From assembly GCA_002633005.1 (NCBI GenBank), contig NMRA01000178.1:408062-472061 (forward strand): a DNA stretch of 64,000 nt, in the 5' to 3' direction. Positions 34,982 through 45,826 of the stretch are shown one piece after another. The stretch is from Phoronis australis (Eukaryota; Phoronida; Phoronidae). Numbering within the stretch: the stretch's first letter is position 1; every line of letters begins with the position of its first letter. Below the pieces are notes generated by a model. That model did not search any database. It was not told where the DNA came from and saw only the letters and a program-made list of their open reading frames with translations. Made by a program: the position numbers and the translations under genes.

Positions 34982-37868
34982 CGTATAGATCTGTCACGCA
35001 GTGCGACGTCTGCAAAACAGGTTTAATTTCTTCTTGCAGCCAGCGTGTCCTAGTGGTCGAACGTGCATTGACGGGGTTTGCGTAATCGCAGGTCAGTCTC
35101 TCTTTAACACATCTTCAGACCACATTAGTTCATCACTAGAGGAGCCGTATACAAGACTGTAAATGCGAGGGTAGTGCAAGAGACCAGGGCCTGTTTCTAG
35201 AGCAGTCTATAGCCAAAAGTTGATTTTTCGGTTTTTATGTTAAGCTTTTAGTCTGCTCACTTGGAGGATAACGATTTCTTTCTTTTGGATTGGAGTTACA
35301 GACAGAGATTTTTTTTACTTTCATCCTTAACCGTATTTCATGTAACAGGCTACGCCATCTGTTGACTGAGTTTAGACTAAAGTCAAAAACAATAGGCAAG
35401 CAGCCGTCAGGGTGCGTTGTTGCGCTTGCATGACACCAGTGACAATGACGAAGCGTTGTTAACAACTGGTGCATTGAGGTTGTTTGAATAGTGTTCCATT
35501 AAAATTGTGACTCTACCACTTCACCCTAGGCCATGCTTTCTAACTATATTTCTGTGACTTGTGTTTCGATATGAAATGAACATGTACCAGAATTGACAGC
35601 ATTCAGGCTGTGTCAAGATTTTATGCATGGTTGATATGTGCGTCAACGTTAACTACGTCAATGGGGGCGCACACTGGAAGTCAGACAAGAATGTCTTGTG
35701 CGATTGTGAGCAGCACCAGATATCTGACAACAGATCTATAGTTCATTGTCTTTTAACAACGGCTTGTTTTTATTTCAATTTAATCACTTTTTAATAATCA
35801 CAGGAGACCATAATGGCGCCGTCCGTTTTCTTGCCTTCAGGTCTCAGTGTTGGTTCTGAGGTGAACATTAAAACGAGCGCCAGAATGGAAACAGCGAGTT
35901 GAGCTGCAGTCCTCAAGTAAACTATAGCTCAGCGAAGTAAACCCCTCGAAGTTCGTTTTTCCATACGCGTGAGCTATGAACTGAACTAATTTTCATTCGA
36001 GGCGTTTACCTCTTTTCCTTTGCACTTGTCCCCAAATATACTTGTTGAAAGTCAATGAGATTTTTTCAGTTCAAAATCTTTTGTGTAAAACACCCACACC
36101 GCAAACTGTTTTGGGGCACCCCTGCTGCCCTTTTGTGATAAAAAGCAAAGGCTCGATGAAGATCAAAGATTCTTCTCAACCTGTAGTGCGCAGTTGGCTT
36201 CGTGCAAGCTGAAAATACTGTCAAGTTTCTGACTGTATAATAACTTGAAGTTCCTTAATTGGAAAGTCACTCCGTGAGTGGACTAGTCTGAGTAGGTCTC
36301 CCGCAAGAGCTGCATATGCGGACAATGAGATAACATTATAATTGGGTTGCTTTTACACAGCGAACACAAACTTGGAATTAAGGGTGGAAGATCATTCAGT
36401 ATTGTGATGAGGGGACCAATTTGAGAACATTTTGGGAGCGCCAGCCATCGTTGCTAAGTTACTTTGTGTCATTTCCATAACCAACCATGAGCTATGATTG
36501 ATCGGAGTCTTCTGAACTCTGATACGTAGATCCGAGCTATATCAATGTCATGAAATCGTGTCTTATGAAACCATGTAATGGGAAATGGCGAGTTACTCCT
36601 ATAATTCAACATTTCATCCTCGCCGTTGGCTATGGTAACAACGTGCAGTTAGACCGTAATGGCTACCAACTTGCACTACTAGAAATTACGTTTTAGAGGG
36701 TACGACATGTTTGGGGAAAGTTTTGAGGCATGCATTGTAAACAGGTGTAATGAATCTGGTTTACTTGAGCCTGTGAACCTGTCGTGGATGCGAAAATTCC
36801 ACTTGCTTGGCTATCATGGATTCACGTTCATTAAGATTGCGTCTCTCTGCAGTATTGTTACATTGCAGTGCAGTGGCGGAGAAATTTGCTGCGATTTCAG
36901 GTTGCACTCACAGACAGACAATCTGGAATTGAAAAAAGTTGACTGGTTGACAGGACTTTTGCATCGCATTTGTGGAATCTCATAAAATTTTGTTTCAATA
37001 CATTGTGCTTTCTCGTGTCCAAAATTACCTCCTTTTCTGAGCCTGGCATCTATTTCGGCGGAAGTGAAAGGGCAAAAAATGAGACAGAACAGGGATGCTG
37101 TGGTCTTGTGCAGCTCTCTAGACCCGGGGTGAATTGAATCACAAAATTTTCGACAGAATGGAAGAAAGGGCAATAAATCCGGTGACGTGTGCACCGCCCG
37201 TTGGTCAGGCAAAACACAATGAAAACTGAGCTGAGTTCCGTATACACACGACGTACCTTAGCTTCCAATCTCACGTCCGTGGCGGCCATTTTGTTTGGTT
37301 AGGCTACTAAGCTTCTGCGCATGCTCGCAAACTACTCCCCTTTCACTTGCATGATTTTTCGAGGTCTTGCGGAATCTTGCTTTTCTCGCAAAAACCTTGG
37401 TCTACAGAACGCTCTCCAGAACAGCACTTCCTAATTAATAACTTCACTGGTGGCAGGGGCTGTGTTACGCAGACGCAAGACTATCGGGAAAAACCAATAT
37501 CACGGAAATCCTCAATAGATATCGGTATGCATTACAAGTGAATCAAGTGATCACACTGGCTTTATTCGCAAGTGTCTTGCCTCTACGGCGCTGGTCGCAG
37601 GTTTCGCGTTTCTCTCGCCTGTTCTTGTGTGATGTCAATGTACATGTACTTGCATTTAACCGCAGATACCACTAACCAAGAGCTTGACACTGTTGAGAAA
37701 GACATGAATACCAACCAGTTGCTGTGCCAAAGCGGAGAAACGATGCAACTCGACACGAACGGCAACCCTGTCACCTGCTCCAGATACTTTCCGAACTGCC
37801 AAGAAGGGTATTACTGCCGAGCGGAATCTTCAACGGGAATATGTTGTTCGGTGACGATACCGGCCTAG
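30592..37868 (+). CDS. Gene 2: secreted EB-like / single-lustrin cysteine-rich protein (4 exons)
   Basis: Exons 30592-30627, 31131-31190, 35040-35091 and 37666-37868 join to 351 nt, 116 residues plus TAG, with phases 0, 0, 1 agreeing throughout. Residues 1-25 are a classic signal peptide (MMKMRSCLLGAI then VLVVLLFAHACQG). The mature protein is basic at first (RRLNNCK), then EB-like (C31, C35, C41, C46: PACPSGRTCIDGVC). An acidic linker follows (ELDTVEKDMN), then one lustrin-type six-cysteine domain (C70, 87, 94, 100, 109, 110). The short tail is SVTIPA. It has the same exon plan as gene 1 but lacks the second lustrin domain and the WAP-like domain, so it looks like a tandem paralogue. Intron 2 holds a 2.7-kb P-like transposon. 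The function is unknown; secretion is well supported. Confidence 0.8.
31131..31190 (+). CDS. Gene 2 exon 2 (signal peptide h-region)
   Basis: Acceptor catgtcaacag, donor AAG|GTATGA, phase 0 to 0, 60 nt. It encodes VLVVLLFAHACQGRRLNNCK. Joined to exon 1 it completes a signal peptide. Confidence 0.8.
31344..31508. repeat. Degenerate tandem and inverted TGCGTAAATTAATT repeat
   Basis: About five direct units of (T)GCGTAAATTAATT spaced 21-24 bp, then two inverted units (ATTAATTTACACC, ATTAATTTACGCA). It lies just before the P-like element in intron 2 of gene 2. Confidence 0.7.
31602..34300. mobile_element. 2.7-kb P-superfamily-like DNA transposon with THAP gene remnant
   Basis: Inverted termini CAAGGAGTGTAGTAGTATAG... 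(31602-31631) and its complement ending at 34300 match at 28 of 30 positions. CTGGT lies just outside both ends (CTGGTACC / CTGGTCCT, a diverged 8-bp duplication). It contains a THAP-domain coding relic. Termini of about 30 bp starting CA, an 8-bp duplication and a THAP domain are the known traits of P elements. It is inserted in intron 2 of gene 2. Confidence 0.7.
31711..32700 (+). pseudogene. THAP-domain gene remnant inside the P-like element
   Basis: Exon 31711-31808: ATG, MGKDAFCSAINYMN, then DVSFFRFPNDPER, donor AG|GTAAGG in phase 2. Exon from 32499 (acceptor tgatttctgttcag): CKCW, then after a one-base frame slip ADLMNRDATHLSKN, LCSHHFVESMFMN and TIFDVPNPPK. Order and spacing are those of a THAP zinc-binding DNA-binding domain. 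The second zinc Cys is Tyr (FCSAINY). The frame slip and later stops make it non-functional. A further coding-like stretch (FYEWLACDLERAKVKL) lies at about 32840-32900. Confidence 0.7.
34891..34976. repeat. (CA)n / (CACACG)n microsatellite
   Basis: A first block of CA units with regular G interruptions (CACACG repeated) is followed by pure CA. Frames across it are artefacts. Confidence 0.95.
35040..35091 (+). CDS. Gene 2 exon 3 (EB-like)
   Basis: Acceptor tttcttcttgcag, donor GCAG|GTCAGT, phase 0 to 1, 52 nt. It encodes PACPSGRTCIDGVCVIA. A second AG four bases further in would start in phase 1 and does not fit exon 2. The DNA also faintly resembles a tRNA-derived SINE (CCTAGTGGTCGAAC), but frame, phase and cysteine spacing favour an exon. 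Confidence 0.65.
37257..37289 (-). CDS. Candidate first exon of a minus-strand gene
   Basis: On the minus strand, CAAAATGGCCGCCACG (strong start context, YY1-like) reads MAATDVRLEAK and then the donor AAG|GTACGT in phase 0. It lies inside intron 3 of gene 2. Exon a at 21041 starts in phase 0 and could be a partner, but 16 kb separate them; no closer partner was found. Confidence 0.25.
37666..37868 (+). CDS. Gene 2 terminal exon (lustrin domain)
   Basis: Acceptor gcatttaaccgcag, phase 1, open to TAG at 37866-37868. It encodes the acidic linker and the domain LCQSGE ... TCSRYFPNC ... YYCRAESSTGICCS. Confidence 0.8.
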
Positions 37869-40115
37869 AGAGCGGGAAACTGAATTCAAAGGAATTGATC
37901 ACTGGATGCGACATATCCTTGAGTGGAATGATTCTATTACAACATCAGGGCTGTGTCCGTCATGTTGATAATTTATGTTTTTCTATATTGCTGAAATTAG
38001 TATGGCAGGTAGAGATTGTTTTCATCGGTCGCCGTCATTTCTGATTTTCCTTTTATGTCGAAGGATAATCCAAATGTTCAAGATGAGATCTCAAATACGT
38101 TGTTACAGTTTTCTAAAATATCATTTCGTTTTTGTTTCATGCAACTTTATTTTTTCCTACAAACCATAAAAGTCTTATTTTTGATAGTTCCTCATGCAAA
38201 AATGAAACATTTTAAAAAACAAGTCCTAACAATGTTTTGGAGAATAGAACACAAAGTATAATGTGTGAAAGTTTCATATGAATCCAATGATACAATTATT
38301 TAATATGATGTTCGACATCTCGGTAGTTAATCAAGTTTGGAAGTTAGTTCAGGGTCTTACAAAACCTTCATTTTACACGCACAAAGCAAGGACCTTCTTG
38401 CGCCCAAGGCGTACAGTTTCAGTACACTGGTATATACGTTGAGGGCTGCGCCAGAATATATATTATCAAAATTCCGTAATTTTCAATTCTAATTCAATAT
38501 ATATGCTAGAATTATATAAATCAGTTGAAAATGTTTTTAAACTTTCCCGATAAGTAGGATCATTTGACATTTCGTCCTCAAACAATTGGCAACCATTGTT
38601 AAACATCAGTGAAATAGCAAGGGAACAAATCCAACTCCTGTGTCGCCAGTTTTTTAGATTATAGAAAACTTTCGTAAGGTTGAATAGTGGGCAAGATAAA
38701 GAGTCTGGACAAGCTCCTTTATATGTACTTCGGAAGCTTTGAACTCTGCTCTAGCTGTCAACTAATTAGATGCATTACGAGTCAAATTAATGTTCTATGA
38801 ACATTTGGGTTGTGTTTTCAAAATGCATTACAATAAATGTAAATGCCAAAACTTTCGTTGCTGTTGTTCAACGAACGATGCTCGTTCACCCTGACGTACT
38901 ATGCATTGTCACGTGCTACAGGCCAAACATCAGGATAGCGTTTAGGGGGCACACTACAGTTATTACAGGCTTTTGGCTGCCGACACACACTGAAGTAGAG
39001 ATGGACCCTTTCCTCACATGCTAATCGAGTGTCTGAAAAAAACAAAGGGTTTTGTAGCATTCCCAACTCACAATCATAACTCGTGATAACTGAAAATTAT
39101 TTACGCAACAAATTTTTAATCGGTTAATTCACATCGGAAAAAAATCTCGGCACACAAAAACATTACCAAAAAACACCAAATTCGACAGTTTTCTACCCAA
39201 AATTGCCACTTCCATGCAAGTGCTAGGAAAAATCCGACTACAGATTCAGAGTTCTCGCACTCTCTAAATTCTAAAATTGTGGTCATAGTATGCCCCTTAC
39301 CAGCTACTTTTTGGCAAATTTGATCTGTCTGACAGCCACCTGAAATCGCACCCGGTTTCTCGGACAGCAGGCGTCAGGAGTTGAAAGCAAACGACAGCCA
39401 ACATTTTGCATCAAAAGTAGGTCACGGCTAAAAAACTTGGTTTTTCTAATTCAAAAACAAACACAAGTAAATCAATTTCCTGGCATTTGTTTTCAACAAA
39501 TTCCTCGAAGAACCTGACATACGCCCTGTTCATGAATTCTAGGGACTAGAAAATGCCCCGTGGCTGCAGCCTATGCCCCGTGGCTGCAGCCTAACTGTTC
39601 AGTGCTACCTTATGTTTCCAAGGATGTACTGAATGAGTAAGACGCGTGGTATTTTAGACGTTCGTTTCTATAAGTTTTCGCTACCGAAATGCGAAACCGA
39701 GTCTTGAATATTTGATGTGTGCTTTTGTCGTCATGTGCTGCAATAACAACACCTAATGTGACACTATTTTAAAGCAGATACCAAGGTTATACGTTTAAAC
39801 AAAAAAATCTATAACAAATGCAAAATTTTATTCATAGTGACTGAATGCTCCTCGATGTGGATGCTCGGGGCCGTTGCCCACTCGCCACCCCCTCCCCCCT
39901 TCCGTACGCTGCTGCTTTCAAGATCGGGGATTCAACGGCATGGGTGAACCAGAAAGGAGAGAAGTTGAAAGACATCTTGAAATAGCACTTCTATAGTGAC
40001 GCACTTCCATATAGGGTTGTGTGCAAAGAAAGGCTCACTAGGATCGAGTGTGCCTCTGCCAACAACACTCACTTCCGTTGAACACATGCGCGATAGTGAG
40101 ACAGTGACGTTGTGA
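37869..40115. other. No supported gene
   Basis: 3' flank of gene 2 (AATAAA near 38832), then AT-rich DNA with the 20-bp duplication. Confidence 0.6.
39554..39593. repeat. Exact 20-bp tandem duplication
   Basis: TGCCCCGTGGCTGCAGCCTA occurs twice head to tail. Recent small duplication. Confidence 0.95.
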
Positions 40116-40599
40116 ATGAGAACGACCGTGGGGGTCGTGAGGGAGGAAGAATCGATCACTGTCACTATAGCGCCAAGATTCGTAATAATTGCGTTCTGTG
40201 GCATGATGTTGCAATTCTTTATCGTTTTCATGATAGTGCTCGTGGATACTGTAAGTATTCGATTCATAGCACCTCTGTAGTGAGTTGCTAATCAGTTAAT
40301 TTACCTCTTTTTGAACTCAGAATAGATTGAAAGGAGGCAACACATCATTAGTTTGGGCGGAGCAATCGTTTTATAAGGGATCCATGTTAGGGTCTGAGCC
40401 GCAGTCCGTAAACGTTCGAAACTCATCGCGAGATGTCACCATGGCACTTGCAAACGAAGCACATGATCAGATCACGTTAGCTTTTCTCTTGAATGTCCTG
40501 CGTCTTCTCAACGCGACTCCGAGTACAGACAATGGTATGGGAAAGATTTCAACCTCATCCCCAAGCCTCCAGGTAGCGCTGATCGGCTTAGCAATTTGA
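40116..40599 (+). CDS. Possible type II membrane glycoprotein, 3' end replaced by a MITE
   Basis: Exon 40116-40250 (ATG directly after an in-frame TGA; donor ACT|GTAAGT, phase 0) joins exon 40321 onward (acceptor acctctttttgaactcag), giving 137 residues to TAA. Residues 22-43 are one hydrophobic segment (FVIIAFCGMMLQFFIVFMIV) behind a short charged cytosolic tail. Three sequons (N52, N79, N109) lie beyond it, as expected for a lumenal or extracellular domain. From about residue 122 the reading is MITE sequence starting at 40550. The sequence GGAAAG occurs on both sides of the MITE, and the pre-insertion frame would have ended soon after it. The 70-nt intron is short compared with its neighbours. 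No family is recognised; chance is not excluded. Confidence 0.4.
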
Positions 40600-41052
40600 A
40601 GCTTGGTTATGGGAAATATCTTCTACGCAATGATTGGCCGCTCTCTAGATGTCATTAATTAAGAGGCAGGTTTTAATTATTTTCACCGGCGTTGTTGCTG
40701 CCATTCATGAACCAAAAGGCATTGTTTTGGTATTTGTTTATAATGAAGGTTGTTGGCTTACTTATTTTCAATTCCTGTTTATTAATAGTATCATACAAAT
40801 TAATCTGTTTTGGAATCAAAATACACATTTTTTGCAATAATTTAGACCTAAATTGGTCCAACATACCGCAACATATCGTAAGCTTTCATTTTTATATTAT
40901 CTGCAGAAAATTTCAAAGTTGATGTAACTTTATATTACTCGTGATATTTCGGTGATTTCCGTAAAAATGTGTGAGACACCTTTTATTTCCCATAAACAAG
41001 GCACAAATGGCTAAACCGATCAGCGCTGTCTTGAGGCTTGGTTACGAGGCTG
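40550..41052. mobile_element. Long-TIR MITE, copy B
   Basis: 503 bp without coding capacity. The left terminus is CAACCTCATCCCC... and the right terminus is the inverted ...GGCTTGGTTACGAGGCTG. GGAAAG flanks both sides. It interrupts the reading frame of the 40.1-kb candidate gene. Confidence 0.7.
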
Positions 41053-44000
41053 GGAAAGTCTTACTTCACGGGCGACACCTAGTGGATTTTGAGTGCTTGA
41101 ACGTGCGTGTGTACATTACATAGATGCACATGAGTGCGAGCATAACAAATAAGCTCCTTTTAAGCTGTTTCCCTGTTGTTGAAATAACAGAATTTTCTAC
41201 CATACAGCTTCAGGATACGGAATGGCATCTCCTCTCCCTATAGTTCGTGTTAACAATGAAATTTACGACCTTCTTCAACTTGAATGATTCAACGCCGAGA
41301 AATGACCCTACAACGAATGGAAGGCAGAACGCACACAGGCTAGCGGTCAAAGTAAAAAAGAATGCAACTGTCTGACAATGAGCAGAACTTAACTAAAAAA
41401 GTTATGAAAGAATATCTGAGGATTCAAAGGAGGCGGGACATTGCGGAATCTACGAAAATAATTTGATGTTAAATCAGGTTGTCAATATTTACGTTACTGT
41501 TTCAAGTTTTCATTGAAGTTTTCCTTTACAACGTAACTTCCTACCTCCTTCGAGATTGGAACTACATGTACAACTAGGTCGCTAAACGTCGATTTTATGT
41601 GGTTTTAATATCAGGCATTAAATATGATTCTTCCATATACTATGGTAAAAAATAATCAAAATCTTTAATTGTAGCGAAATGCGACCGAAATCAGTCACGC
41701 AACCGATCTCGATGTAAGAGGCAGTAAGGTTGGAAACTCTTATAAGAACGAGTTATGTGAGAAACTATGAATAGTTCTTTAGGCATCGAGGTACTACAGA
41801 GACACAAGCATCTGAAAAACAGTTTCAAAACAACCATGACGTCAGAAGGTGTTATTTGAAAAAGTTCACCACTTTTATAAAACCAAGTCATGCAGACACA
41901 TTAATTTTGCTATTGCAACCGAAACGACATTCGTATACCAATATTCTCAAAATCGGTCACGTGGGCAGTTGCATGAAATGATCGAAAGAGTCAAAACATA
42001 AGTCGAACAAGTTCTTTTGTAACTTGGCACATTCATAAGTTGAATGTAATTTTGAATGACATACGTACAACATCGCACGACAAAGCACATGCTTATGTTC
42101 TGTGACCTTTTTCTTGAACTGTTTTGTCAAACAAAGTGTGTTGTTTGACTCAATACAGAGCGCTGAGAGCGCTGGTTCCTGTTCAAAACACTGGGAACAA
42201 CAAGTAGGCCTGTTGATAAGACACAGTAATGCAATGAAAATGATCTCATTTTAAACGAGGCCTCGTTTACGTCAGGTTTCGGCTTAGAATATTTGACTTG
42301 AACACCGGTTGTCTAGCGACAATTAAAACATGTTATCTTAAAAACATGTACACAAAACAGACTTGACTTCGTGCTAAAAACTTGCAAATTAGATTAAATA
42401 TTAAGTACAGGTTCTTTACATGCGTGTGTACTGATAACACGTCCAAGGTTGTTTAATGTGATGTTTATAAACTTTTCACAACCGTCAATGTTTTAAACAC
42501 ATAACGTATAATACCTTTTTAAAAAAGCCTTTAAACACCCAATCAAGGTCACCAGACACGTCTACCTGACTATGTTCATTTCACCTCTGCAAAAATGTAT
42601 AGCTTCCCTCCCCCTACCCTCAATCCACTGAAACGCGTAGGTACATGTAAAGGTAGGCGAGTAAATATTTGATTGTCTACTTTTCATCGCCGAGCCGAGC
42701 ACGCCTCTTATCTGAAAAACGATGTCGTTTTCACAACTGTAAACAACCTTTCGCAAACAGTCACGCACGTAATGCAGGGTTGGTCGCGCGAGGGGAAACG
42801 TGTACACATGTACTGAATTTTAAGGTACCCAAAATACGCTCAGTTGTATCACAAATAAAACTCTGTAGCTTAGTTCTGAACTAAGTCAACTGGCTTCGAG
42901 AAGTTATCGTGCATTCCACATTATACGGTTAATGGGAATTCCTGGGTCACAAACAAGTATCTCTGTCAATATTGTACTTAAATTTGTATTAAATGTACTT
43001 ACACATTTTCACACAGTTGAGCATAATACATTTATCAATAAATTATGGTAAATACAAACAGATTAACACCCGTACTCAGAACAAAAAAGTTGCATTGAAT
43101 CTTTTCCATAACTTTTACTATAATGATTCATAATGTTCATTGAAATTTGACGCCGTGAAGTCGTCTGTGTTATGAACACTGGGGGAATGGTTACACTTCT
43201 AATCTACCGCAGGATGCAGACAGAACGCAAACGCGAATTATGTCGCTCACATGCAACGCAGACAACTATAGTCAATGTGCACGTGTGGCACTCTCGTAAA
43301 CTCGAAAAAACAGACATGAAACCATATCCCCAACTTTATACGGTACACCTCAGGCATTTATGTAGACTTAAATTATCCCTCGGAGGGGTTTTATATCTTC
43401 TTCAATCACTACAGCGAATGGATTTGGTCAACAGACGTTTACCAACCATGACTACCAGGGCCCTGTTCCAAGAAACTGACCTTAGTTCATTTTTTACTTT
43501 ATGTCTTGAGATTTGTCTCAACTTCCAAACTTTGAAACTTCCACATCCGGTAAGTTAGTCAAAATTAAAGCAAAACGTAAGATCTGTTTCTTGAAACGGA
43601 CTTGAGATAGATTGATGTTTTATCTTAATTGACTGAAATTTAAGATTTGTATTAGCTAAGTCAGTTTTCTTGGAACGGGCCCCAGCTATCAAAAGACGTA
43701 CGCGGCTTCATTTTCAATCCTTGGCATGCTTTCAGATGCACATTCACTCACTTGACTTGATGTTATGACGTTACAAACGGAAACATGAACAGCATTAAGG
43801 CCGGGACAATTTGAGGCTACGAAAATACCCGAGGAGTTCCGAATGCTCCGAAAACATTGTATGGTAAAATCTCACCACTTTTGGACAAAAGTAAAAACGC
43901 CAAAATTAACTTTTGTCTTTTTTCAAAGTTTTCTAACAATTTCCCAAAACGTTGTCAAGCGGTAGTTATGGCATAACAAGTTAAAATGGTAAAGTATTTA

Positions 44001-44327
44001 TTTAATGAAAACAAGAAAACATTTCACTTGGCCGTCATACTGAATTCTAAAATGGCGAGATTTTATCGTAAATGTCTGGCTAACACGACTTTTGAATTGT
44101 GCGGCTTCTTTCAATACAAAAGGCAGCCGAACGTTTTTTTAAAAAACAAACATATCCCATACTCTGAAATATCCTTCGTGACGTCATGACATGCACAATT
44201 TCTGCAATCCTAATAAATATTTCTAATTCTAATACCTACTCGCAAAACACTCTGTAGAACTAAACTCTAACTCTAAGTTTAAAAGTATGTACAGTTTTCC
44301 TGAAGTATGAGTTACTATAATCTCAAA
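41053..44327. other. No supported gene
   Basis: AT-rich DNA with one GGGCCC MITE at 43456. It includes the 3' flank of the large minus-strand gene. Confidence 0.6.
43456..43685. mobile_element. MITE with GGGCCC-TTCCAAGAAA ends, copy 1
   Basis: The left end CAGGGCCCTGTTCCAAGAAA is inverted at the right end (...TTCTTGGAACGGGCCCCAG). The inside (AACTTCCAAACTTTGAAACT) is shared with copy 2. Confidence 0.6.
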
Positions 44328-45826
44328 TTAAATGCTATCTAGTTTTGTACCATTAGTTGAACGTTCGATCTCCGCAACGGCACTTTCTTCTTCTATTGAA
44401 AAATCCGAATCAAGTGAACTGGACCGTGATCCTATGTTCGAGTGACCACCATTAGCTCCGATGTCCATTGCAGTGGAATGTTTAGTCTTCTCGTCATACA
44501 CGTAATGATACACACCGTGGTTATTTTTCGGCGATGTTGATAGAACGCTTGATGGCTCAGACATGTCTGGTGCTTTACAGCCACGAGCAAACTGAACATG
44601 GCCTACAGTTGCTCGCCTTCGAGAAATGGGAGAAAGCCTAGGGGAACCTTTGAGGATAGGTGGATGCAAAGTCGTAGATTGGTTGGCTTTATACATGGGG
44701 AAGTCGGACAAGTGAATATTTTTGGCTAAGTTGTTTGGTTCTGACACCAGATCGTTACACACGTCACAACCTTTATGGTGCTTACAGGCGTGACTGTTTA
44801 TCATTGGTAAATGATGGTTGTTGTCAACATGTTTACCGTCACCTCTTTTGGCTAACGGCGTGAGGTGGACGACATTCCTGGGGGATAATGGCAGATTGTC
44901 TACGCTGATTTTTCTCCGTGGACTGGACAGATTGTGATCATCATTTGTTTCTTGGCGACTCAATTTCTTTTTCAGCATGTGGGTAACGTCGCTAGACGAC
45001 CGTTCACGCATCTGCTCATCCTGTGCAAGATGTGACAGGCGCCTGTGAATGTAAGCATGAACTGTGCTGGGCGAGGCAGCCTCTCGCGAGTCATCGTGAG
45101 GTCTATGAAGTTTACGGTTCGGGTGCGTATAACTAGTGTTCCGCGGTGATGAGCTCAACACCACCGACTCCTGACTCCCTCGTGGAGACGCTAACTGACG
45201 GTCGGGCCGTTGCTTGGTTACCGATGCATTATGCAAGTGTAAGGTCTCGTTCGAACGATTTGATTCCTTCATTTTTCTGGATGACGATCCTTTCTTCTCC
45301 TTATTGATCTCAACCTTTCTTGCAGACAACGGCGAAGTTGGTGGGCTTGTTGAGGTTTTGGACGAGACAGGAGAAGAAGAGCGATTGGCCGACGAAGCAA
45401 TGCTTCCGTGTGCCTTTAAATCAGACGATTGTGCTTGTTTAGAGGAAGAAGACGTTTGCGACTGCTCTTCTGGTATCTGGTCACTTTCTGTAAGCACCTT
45501 GTGGTGGGGAAACTTAATCACGTCTATCGATCTCTTTCGACGCAACCTATGCAAAGCAAAGTGTGTGAGGGCACTAGCATCACTTCCTGAGCGCAGTCGA
45601 AACCGCCCACTACCAAGTCCCGTTGTTAATAAAGCACCAGAGGAAGATCGGCCACTGGTGTGCTCCTCGGATTCGTTGCTTACTTTGTCACATGAATCAT
45701 CCGACTTGGACAAGTTCTTGTAGAAGTCCCAAACCGAAATACCCTTTTCTTCCTGTAAAGTTTCACTGAGGGCCTGTCGGAATTCTTTCGTCAAAGAGTG
45801 TATACGCTCCTGAGGAGTGTGCTGTC
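44328..45826 (-). CDS. Large minus-strand gene, terminal exon
   Basis: Acceptor cacttataatttcag, phase 1, then QHTPQERIHSLTKEF and about 490 further residues to the stop at 44328. The frame stays open upstream to about 45956, but that stretch reads as intron because the 45826 acceptor is the one that matches the middle exon in phase. A 498-codon open exon is far above chance in this AT-rich DNA. A minus-strand AATAAA lies near 44000. Confidence 0.85.

Noticed and set aside
34769-35085. Frames rich in Cys-Val or Thr-Arg/Thr-His
   Set aside because: They are translations of the CA/CACACG microsatellite.
35040-35110. tRNA or SINE reading of the gene 2 EB exon
   Set aside because: No B box of normal quality, and the phase-matched EB coding reading explains it better.
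43172-43558. 128-residue plus-strand frame
   Set aside because: Its second half is the GGGCCC MITE and the first half has no recognisable domain.
45214-45723. 169-residue plus-strand frame
   Set aside because: It lies antisense to the serine-rich exon and follows from its codon bias.
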